A stretch of 64,000 nt of DNA from NCBI GenBank assembly GCA_029936315.1, contig JAPYTD010000021.1, forward strand, positions 1 through 64,000. The letters run 5' to 3'. Position numbers and translations under genes: made by a program. Below are positions 37,862 to 44,821 of this stretch, in pieces; position 1 is the first letter of the stretch, and every line of letters begins with the position of its first letter. The notes beneath the pieces were generated by a model. The model was not told where the DNA came from. It ran no database searches and was given only the letters and a program-made list of their open reading frames with translations. The DNA comes from Planctomycetota bacterium (lineage in GTDB: Bacteria > Planctomycetota > UBA1135 > UBA2386).

Positions 37862-37906
37862 GACGAGGTCTTCTTAGGTGGGGTCTTCTTAGCCGAGGTC
37901 TTCTTC
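37862..37906. repeat. 15-bp tandem repeat, 3 units, spanning the end and stop codon of prfC
   Basis: Minus strand: GAAGAAGACCTCGGC | TAAGAAGACCCCACC | TAAGAAGACCTCGTC; stop TAA at 37891-37889. Confidence 0.85.
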
Positions 37907-39475
37907 GCTCGGCGGGGTCTCGAGCAGTTCGAGGCCCTCGTAGCGCGACTTCGCGTAGTCAATCTCGAACTCCGAGTTGAACAGCGCGACGAAGCGGCCG
38001 GCTTCGTCTTTGACGACCATCGGTAGAATCTCGAGCACTTCGTCGGTCACGTTCTTGATCCAACGGGCGCGGGTCCAACCCTTGCGGTTGAGCCGCAGAT
38101 CGACGTTGTACTCGGTCTCCAGCCGCGCCTGGAAGACCTGTAGCTGCAGTTCTCCGACAGCGCCGAGCACCGGTTCGCGCCCCCCAAAGCGCGGCCAGAA
38201 TATCTGCACGACGCCCTCTTCGCCGAGTTGCTTGAGACCCTTGCCGAAGCCTTTCGCCATCGAAGGATCGCGCGGCGCGACCTGCGCGAAGATCTCGGGC
38301 GGGAAGCGCGGGAAGTTGCGCACTTCAAACGTCGGGCCGCTGCTGAGCACGTCGCCGACCCGGAACATGCCGGGGTTGATCAGTCCGATGACGTCGCCGG
38401 GGAACGCTTCTTCGATCGAAACGCGCTCCTGGCCAAAGAAGCGGTGGGGGTGGGACAGACGCACATCGCGGCCCATGCGCAGATGCTTCGCAGCCATGCC
38501 GCGCTCGAATCGTCCGGACGTGACGCGCAGGAACGCGATGCGGTCGCGGTGCATCTTGTCCATGTTGGCGGCGACCTTGTAGACGAAGCCTGAGAAGAAC
38601 TTTTCGGTCGGCTTGATCTCCCCGTCAATGGTGGGCAGCGGACCCGGTGGTGGTGCGATGTCGATGAAGCTCTTCAGGATGGTCTCGACACCAAAGTTCG
38701 ACAGCGCACTGCAGAAGAACATCGGCGAGATCTTCTGCTCGAGGAAGTCGTTGAGTTCGAACGGCTGCACGCAGTTCTCGACCATCTCGAGATCTTCAAT
38801 GAGCTTGTCGTGGGCGCGCTCCCCGAGCGCCTCGCGCAGCTTGGGATCATTGGGGCCAGTCGTCTGCACGGCGGCGCGCGTGGCGTTGTGCGCAGTTTTT
38901 TCGAACAGCAGCACTTCTTTATCACGCAGCGAGTAGACGCCGAGGAAGCCGTCGCCCGAGCCGATCGGCCACGATGCCGGCACGATCGTGATGCCGAGCG
39001 TCTTCTCGACTTCGTCCATCAGATCGAGCGGTGAGCGCGACGGACGGTCCATCTTGTTGACGACGGTGACGATTGGGATGCCGCGGTCGCGACACACCTT
39101 GAACAGCTTGACGGTCTGCGGCTCGACGCCCTTGGCGCCGTCGATCAGCATCAACGCGGCGTCGGCGGCGACCAGCGTGCGGTAGGTGTCTTCGCTGAAG
39201 TCCTGGTGGCCGGGCGTGTCGAGTAAGTTGATGCAGTAGCCTTCGTATTCGAACTGCAACGCCGAGCTGCTGATCGAGATGCCACGCTTCTTCTCGATGT
39301 CCATCCAGTCGGAGGTGGCACTCTGGCCGCCGCGTCGCGCCTTGACCGAACCAGCTGCGCGGATGGCTCCGCCGTAGAGCAGGAGCTTCTCGGTCAAGGT
39401 CGTCTTGCCGGCGTCCGGGTGCGAAATGATCGCGAACGTGCGGCGGCGTTGGATTTCGTGATTCAGATCGGACAT
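37889..39475 (-). CDS. prfC: Peptide chain release factor 3
   Basis: RRTFAIISHPDAGKTTLTEKLLLYGGAIRAAGSVKARRGGQSATSDWMDIEKKRGISISSSALQF. Confidence 0.95.
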   Translation of the reverse strand: MSDLNHEIQRRRTFAIISHPDAGKTTLTEKLLLYGGAIRAAGSVKARRGGQSATSDWMDIEKKRGISISSSALQFEYEGYCINLLDTPGHQDFSEDTYRTLVAADAALMLIDGAKGVEPQTVKLFKVCRDRGIPIVTVVNKMDRPSRSPLDLMDEVEKTLGITIVPASWPIGSGDGFLGVYSLRDKEVLLFEKTAHNATRAAVQTTGPNDPKLREALGERAHDKLIEDLEMVENCVQPFELNDFLEQKISPMFFCSALSNFGVETILKSFIDIAPPPGPLPTIDGEIKPTEKFFSGFVYKVAANMDKMHRDRIAFLRVTSGRFERGMAAKHLRMGRDVRLSHPHRFFGQERVSIEEAFPGDVIGLINPGMFRVGDVLSSGPTFEVRNFPRFPPEIFAQVAPRDPSMAKGFGKGLKQLGEEGVVQIFWPRFGGREPVLGAVGELQLQVFQARLETEYNVDLRLNRKGWTRARWIKNVTDEVLEILPMVVKDEAGRFVALFNSEFEIDYAKSRYEGLELLETPPSEEDLG

Positions 39476-39533
39476 CGCTGTTTCGGCGCGAACAGCGTAG
39501 CGAGCGCCCGCCGGAATGCGAGTTGCGAGCTGC

Positions 39534-40187
39534 TCACGTGCTGAAGGAATGCAGCCAAGACAAGTAATAGTTGGCTACGTCCGCGCCCACCTTGAAGAAG
39601 CCGCCCTGGGTGTTGATCAGCAAGAAGAGCACGACGAAGGCAACCAAGAACACGCGTGGATCGCGCACTTCTGCAATCAGCCGTCGGTAACCCTTGTGCA
39701 TGCCTGCCAGCACGGTCGATCCGTCGAGCGGCGGGATTGGCAGCAGGTTGAAGATGCACAGCGCGACGTTTGCGTAGCCAAAGAACCAGAGGAATTGGTG
39801 CAAGTTGCCGCCGACACCGTCGGTCGGGCCGGCCCCGGCGATGTTGTCCCAAATTGCTAGCCCCGTAAGCGCCAGCAACGCCAGCAGCAGGTTCATCAAC
39901 GGGCCGGCGGCGGCCACGATCATCGCGCTGTGGCGGTGCTTGAAGCGCGTCGGGTTCACTGGCATCGCGCCGAAGCAAATGCCGACGAAGACCAGCATCA
40001 ACAGTGACACCATGCCCATGTGCACTCGCGGATCGGCGGTCATGTGACCTTGTTCGATCGGCGTGCGGTCGCCCTGCCAGATCGCCGCCCAGCCGTGCGC
40101 CAGTTCGTGCAAGACGACGCTGAATACCATCGTGACGATGGCGTAAACGAAGAACTGCGGGTCCTTGGTGATGTTCGTGATGAACAT
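39534..40187 (-). CDS. Site-2 protease family (M50) metalloprotease
   Basis: FSVVLHELAHGWAA; IPPLDGSTVLAG; multi-TM. Confidence 0.88.
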   Translation of the reverse strand: MFITNITKDPQFFVYAIVTMVFSVVLHELAHGWAAIWQGDRTPIEQGHMTADPRVHMGMVSLLMLVFVGICFGAMPVNPTRFKHRHSAMIVAAAGPLMNLLLALLALTGLAIWDNIAGAGPTDGVGGNLHQFLWFFGYANVALCIFNLLPIPPLDGSTVLAGMHKGYRRLIAEVRDPRVFLVAFVVLFLLINTQGGFFKVGADVANYYLSWLHSFST

Positions 40188-40324
40188 GGGCGCCGCAGAC
40201 TATCAGCTCATTCGACCGATGGCGCCAGCGCTTGGGCTAGCACACCCCCTGATCTGTCCTCTTGGTGGCGAGATTACGAGTTCCTCGGCGACTCTACCGA
40301 TGATTGTGGCGGTTAGTGAAAACG

Positions 40325-41518
40325 ATGCCCGTATCCTATTCGCCGCCGATTGCGCCGCAATTGGGCATCGCCTGCTTCCTACGCCCCAGAGTTTCCTTGC
40401 CGTCCTTCTTCGAGTTCTCGCTTCTTCCATCACTCAAGGCCAGCCTCAAAGAACAGGATCTGACGACGCCGACTGACATCCAGGCGCGCGCCATTCCACA
40501 GTTGTTGAAGCGGCGGTCGTTGCTCGCGGTGGCGGAGACTGGCAGTGGCAAGACCCTGGCGTTTGTGCTGCCGATGTTGCACCACATCAAGGAGTTGGAG
40601 TCGGCGGACTGTCCCGTCGCGGATGCCGGTCGACCGCGCGGTCTCATCATCGTGCCAACGCGCGAACTTGGTGAACAGGTTGGGCGCGTCTTGAAGGGGC
40701 TGACTCACGACACGCGCTTGCGCGTTCGGCTGGCGATTGGTGGCACGGCCAAGCAGGTCGCGCGCCAGAACGTCAAAGGCGACTTCGAGATCCTGGTTGC
40801 GACGCCGGGTCGGTTGCAGCAGATCCTCGTCGGGCGCAAGTTGCGGCTCGACGACATCCGCATGTTGGTCATGGATGAAGCCGACCAGTTGTTGGATGCG
40901 GGCTTTCTGCCAGTGGTCACCAAGGTCGTGCGCGATTGCCCCAGAGAAACGCAGTTGGTGATGTTCTCGGCGACCATGCCGAAGACGTTGGCGGCCGTCG
41001 TCAAGGACGTCTTCGGCGAGAAACCGTTGACGATCGAAACGCAGGGCAGCAACAAAGTGGTGCGCACGCTCCGGACCGACAACCGCGATGTGCAACACGG
41101 ACGACGCATCGAGGTGTTGCGTAAGGTGCTCCGCGAGAACCCCAAGGTTGGCACGCTGTTGTTCGCCAATACGCGGGCGCAGTGCGACGTCGTTGCCGAG
41201 TGGCTCGACACCGAAGGCATCCCCTACGTCAAGTACATGGGCCAGATGGATCGCACCGAACGCCGTCGCAACTTGGCGAGCTTCCGCGAAGGCGAAGTCT
41301 CTCTGTTGTTGACGACGGACCTCGGCGGTCGCGGCCTCGATATCGAACGAGTCGACCGTGTCGTCAACGTGCACCTACCCAAGGATGTCGACAACTACCT
41401 GCACCGCGTTGGCCGTACGGCGCGCGCTGGCCGCAAGGGCACCGTTGTCAATCTGGTCACGCAGCGCGATAACCCGTTGCTTGCCAAGCTGAAGAAGCGC
41501 GAATACAAGCCGCACTAG
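40325..41518 (+). CDS. DEAD/DEAH-box RNA helicase
   Basis: PTDIQARAIPQLLKRRSLLAVAETGSGKTLAFVLP...VMDEADQLL...MFSATMP...HRVGRTARAG; start codon uncertain. Confidence 0.92.
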   Translation: MPVSYSPPIAPQLGIACFLRPRVSLPSFFEFSLLPSLKASLKEQDLTTPTDIQARAIPQLLKRRSLLAVAETGSGKTLAFVLPMLHHIKELESADCPVADAGRPRGLIIVPTRELGEQVGRVLKGLTHDTRLRVRLAIGGTAKQVARQNVKGDFEILVATPGRLQQILVGRKLRLDDIRMLVMDEADQLLDAGFLPVVTKVVRDCPRETQLVMFSATMPKTLAAVVKDVFGEKPLTIETQGSNKVVRTLRTDNRDVQHGRRIEVLRKVLRENPKVGTLLFANTRAQCDVVAEWLDTEGIPYVKYMGQMDRTERRRNLASFREGEVSLLLTTDLGGRGLDIERVDRVVNVHLPKDVDNYLHRVGRTARAGRKGTVVNLVTQRDNPLLAKLKKREYKPH

Positions 41519-41550
41519 CGAGCGGCGGCCGATCCTGCATGCCGCCATCA

Positions 41551-41616
41551 GGGCCCTGTTGAACAGGACCCTGTCGAATAGGGCCCTGTCGAATAGGACC
41601 CTGTCGAATAGGGCGC
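41551..41616. repeat. 15-bp tandem repeat (GGRCCCTGTCGAATA), 4 units plus partial
   Basis: Units at 41551, 41566, 41581, 41596; lies between convergent stops of the helicase and TatD-like genes. Confidence 0.9.
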
Positions 41617-41620
41617 TTTC

Positions 41621-42502
41621 CTACAGCTTGTCCGGATCTTGGCCGCGCAGGACCGAGTTACCCTCAAAGGTCTCGCGAAGGTTGGCACTTGCCGGCTGCG
41701 CCAGCATCTCGGCATTGAGGCGCCCGCTCTGGGCGAAGAAGTCGATCGGGTTTTTCCATACCAACTGCTCGACCTTCTCACGCGGCACGCCGGCCTGTTC
41801 GAGCTTGACGCACGTGCGCGGCACCATCATCGGGTCGCTGACGCCCCAGTCGGCGGCGCTGTTGATGACAAACCGTTCGATGCCGTATTCGAGCACGATC
41901 GAAACCATGCGCGCCGGGTCCATCTTGGTGTTGGGGTAGATCGAGAAGCCGGACCAGCAGCCGAGATCGCGGGTGAGCTTGATCGTTTCTTCGTTGCCGT
42001 GATCGAGCAGCACGCGTTCCATCGGGAAGTTCGCTTCGCGCACGATCGCGATGCAGCGCTCGAAGCCCTTCATCTTGTCGCGGTGGGGCGTGTGCACCAA
42101 CACCGGTAGGTCGTGGTTGCGAGCCAGCTCGAGTTGCTCAGACATGAACTTCTCTTCGGTCTTGGTCTGATCGTCCAGGCCGATCTCACCAACGCCGATG
42201 CACGAGTCCTTCTCGCAGTAACGCGGCAACACCGCGAGCACGTCCTTGTTGACGCGGTCGTCGTTGGCTTCGCGCGGGTTGAGGCCCATTGTGCAGAAAT
42301 GATGGATGCCAAACTGCTGGGCGCGGTGGCGCTCCCAACCGATCAGGGTCTCGAAGTAGTCGATGAACGTGCCGACGGACGTGCGGTTTTGGCCGAGCCA
42401 GAACGCCGGCTCGAGCACGGCGCGTACGCCGGCGAGGCTCAGCTGCTCGTAGTCGTCGGTGATCCGACTGAACATGTGGATGTGCGGTTCGAAGATGAGC
42501 AT
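41621..42502 (-). CDS. TatD-like metal-dependent hydrolase, likely EboB-type
   Basis: MLIFEPHIHMFSRITDDYEQLSLAGVRAVLEPAFWLGQNRTSVGTFIDYF...GVGEIGLD...VLVHTPHRDKMKGFE; adjacent to an EboA-like gene. Confidence 0.78.
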   Translation of the reverse strand: MLIFEPHIHMFSRITDDYEQLSLAGVRAVLEPAFWLGQNRTSVGTFIDYFETLIGWERHRAQQFGIHHFCTMGLNPREANDDRVNKDVLAVLPRYCEKDSCIGVGEIGLDDQTKTEEKFMSEQLELARNHDLPVLVHTPHRDKMKGFERCIAIVREANFPMERVLLDHGNEETIKLTRDLGCWSGFSIYPNTKMDPARMVSIVLEYGIERFVINSAADWGVSDPMMVPRTCVKLEQAGVPREKVEQLVWKNPIDFFAQSGRLNAEMLAQPASANLRETFEGNSVLRGQDPDKL

Positions 42503-42503
42503 C

Positions 42504-42554
42504 GGTAGATTGGCGGGCTAGGTAGATTGGCGGGCTAGGTAGATCGGCGGGCTA
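42504..42554. repeat. 17-bp tandem repeat, 3 units, each beginning with TAG on the minus strand; unit 1 begins with the eboA-like stop codon
   Basis: Plus strand GGTAGATTGGCGGGCTA at 42504-42520, 42521-42537 and 42538-42554 (one C/T change). Confidence 0.95.
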
Positions 42555-43388
42555 GTTGGTGGCGAGTTGCTCCAGCTGTTTCTTGATCGCAGCACGCGGC
42601 TCACGCGGACTACGTTCCCTCGCGAACTGAGCGATCAGTGTCGCAGCATCGCTGTCGCTGGCGCGCAGAGCGAGCAGGCCGTCGGCGGCAGCTTGGCGCA
42701 CGCCGTCATCGCCGTGTTCGAGTCCGCCGAGTAGGCGGGCGAAGGCGCCGGCGCATGGAGCCAAGCCTAGCATGCGGTAGGTGTGGCGCCAAACCGAGCG
42801 GCCGGCGGCTTCACGTTCGGTCGCGAGGTCTTGCAGCATGGTCGACAGCGTTTCGCTGGCGTGGCTTTCGGCACCAAACGCACGCGTCAGGTCCATGTCG
42901 ATGAAGGCGAACTTCAGCAGCAGGCGGTTGGCGGTGTCGGCGTCGACGGCGCCTGCTGCGATCGTGCGCGCCAGCAGGTCGCTATCACACATGGCCGCTT
43001 CGAGGTGGAGCACGACGTTCGTGCGCAGCGCCTCGCCGAGCAGGTTGTTGGTGATGCCGCCGAGCGGCAGGAAGTTGAGGCTGCGCAGCAGCATCGCTCG
43101 TTCTTCGAGGTCACCGTGCGAGAACAGGTCGACCAGCTCGGCTTCGGTGGCGTCGATGGATGCGACCAGGTGTGCCGCGACCAGGTCGCAGGTGCGGAAC
43201 GCGTCGAGGTCTACTGTGGCGTCGCCGATCTTGCGCACGCCACCGCCGATCGCATTCTTGCCGGTGCGTCGCGGCAAACCTGGAAACAACACCGGCAGGC
43301 GCGTGCGGTCCTTCTGCAGCTCGTGGAGCAACTCGTCGGCCAGCGCGGCAGCTGGCCCCAGCAGATCATGCGTTTCGGACTTGGACAT
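42552..43388 (-). CDS. EboA-like protein
   Basis: LRTNVVLHLEAAMCDSDLLARTIAAGAVDADTANRLLLKFAFIDMDLTRAFGAESHASETLSTMLQDLATEREAAGRSVWRHTYRMLGL matches the EboA pattern as I recall it. Confidence 0.65.
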   Translation of the reverse strand: MSKSETHDLLGPAAALADELLHELQKDRTRLPVLFPGLPRRTGKNAIGGGVRKIGDATVDLDAFRTCDLVAAHLVASIDATEAELVDLFSHGDLEERAMLLRSLNFLPLGGITNNLLGEALRTNVVLHLEAAMCDSDLLARTIAAGAVDADTANRLLLKFAFIDMDLTRAFGAESHASETLSTMLQDLATEREAAGRSVWRHTYRMLGLAPCAGAFARLLGGLEHGDDGVRQAAADGLLALRASDSDAATLIAQFARERSPREPRAAIKKQLEQLATN

Positions 43389-43558
43389 TGGGCGACGCAC
43401 CATACCGGCAGCCGGGGCCGCCGTCATTGGCTGCGTTTTGGCGTTCGCTCCTTGTGGCGTTCGCGCGGCCACCCAAAGGAGTTGGCGACATCTACGTAGC
43501 GGCTTTTGCCCGGTTCCCGGCGAGACTTGGCCTGATGGCGCGGCTAGTGTGCTCGCAG

Positions 43559-44680
43559 ATGAACTTCCCCGCCTGGGACCCTGTTTTGTTCGACATCCCC
43601 TTCCTGCCGATCGACATTCGGTGGTACGGGATGATGTACGTGGTCGGCTTCGTATTTGGGCAGTGGATCTTCGTGCGGCTGGCGCGGCACGGCTTCTTCC
43701 CGGTTTCGCCGGAAGCGGCCCCGGACCTGATCTTCTACTGTGTCTTTGGCGTGATGCTGGGGGGTCGGCTTGGCTACGCGTTGTTCTATGACCATTCGTT
43801 GCTCAACCCGGTCAATTTCATCCAGGTGTGGAAGGGCGGCCTCGCCTTCCACGGCGGCCTCGGTGGCGTTTGCATCGCGATTTGGCTGTTCTGCCGTCGC
43901 CACAAGATCGGCTGGGGGCGAGTTGCCGACGCGACGGCGATGGCGGGCACGCCGGGCATCTTCGCGGTGCGCATGGCCAACTTTATCAACGGCGAGCTGT
44001 ATGGCCGTGTCACGGAGAACGGTCCGAAGACGTGGGGCGCGATGCAGTTCCCGACCGATCCATCGGCTTTGCGTTTGCTGCACCTGCACGAAGGCATGTC
44101 GATGCGCGACCGCGAACTTGGCGTCCAGGTCGCGTTTGGTCACAAGGAGTTCGCCGACGTCAAGGATCAGCTGAACGCGACCGACGTCCATGGCAACCCG
44201 ATCAACTGGGATGCGATCGAGCCGTATCTCGATTGGTCGCGCGTCAAGGACATGACCGACCCGATGTCCGGCGACTACCTGGTGCCATTCCGGCATCCAT
44301 CTCAGCTCTACGAAGGCTTCGGCGAAGGTCTGTTCCTTGGTCTGGTGTTGCTTGTCGTCTACATGCTGACGCGCAACAAGCCGCTGCGAACGGGCCGATA
44401 CGCGGCGATCTTCCTGCTTGGCTACGCGGTGATTCGCGGCTCGCTAGAGATGGTGCGACAGTGGGATCCGCAGTTTCCGCCGCAGGGTGTGCTGTTTGGC
44501 ATGACGATGGGGCAGACGCTGAGCGTCGGCATGGTCATTGGTGCGTTGGCAATCCTGTGCTGGCCGCGCCGCCCCGAGGCGTCGTCAGAGGCGGTGCCAC
44601 CGGGAGTTGCGGAGCCCAAATCAGACGGTTCGGCCCCAGCGGCCAAACCGTCCAAGAAGACCGGCAAGAATCCGGGCTAA
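43559..44680 (+). CDS. lgt: Prolipoprotein diacylglyceryl transferase
   Basis: IDIRWYGMMYVVGFVFG...VMLGGRLGYALFYD...GGLAFHGGLGG...GRVADATAMAGTPGIFAVRMANFINGELYGRVT. Confidence 0.93.
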   Translation: MNFPAWDPVLFDIPFLPIDIRWYGMMYVVGFVFGQWIFVRLARHGFFPVSPEAAPDLIFYCVFGVMLGGRLGYALFYDHSLLNPVNFIQVWKGGLAFHGGLGGVCIAIWLFCRRHKIGWGRVADATAMAGTPGIFAVRMANFINGELYGRVTENGPKTWGAMQFPTDPSALRLLHLHEGMSMRDRELGVQVAFGHKEFADVKDQLNATDVHGNPINWDAIEPYLDWSRVKDMTDPMSGDYLVPFRHPSQLYEGFGEGLFLGLVLLVVYMLTRNKPLRTGRYAAIFLLGYAVIRGSLEMVRQWDPQFPPQGVLFGMTMGQTLSVGMVIGALAILCWPRRPEASSEAVPPGVAEPKSDGSAPAAKPSKKTGKNPG

Positions 44681-44821
44681 GCTGTTGTAGCGCCGGAGAT
44701 GGACCAACTTCTTGCGCCGATCCGCAGGAACGGTGTCCCAACCCTGGTTGCCGGTCCGGTCCGCGGGAATAATGCGGTCTGGCCCCGCGTCCTGCTTGGC
44801 CCGCGAGGCTTCGAAACCCAC

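Noticed and set aside
41551-41616. CRISPR-like array
   Set aside because: Units are contiguous with no spacers and no cas genes are present; it is a plain tandem repeat. The same applies to the other arrays.
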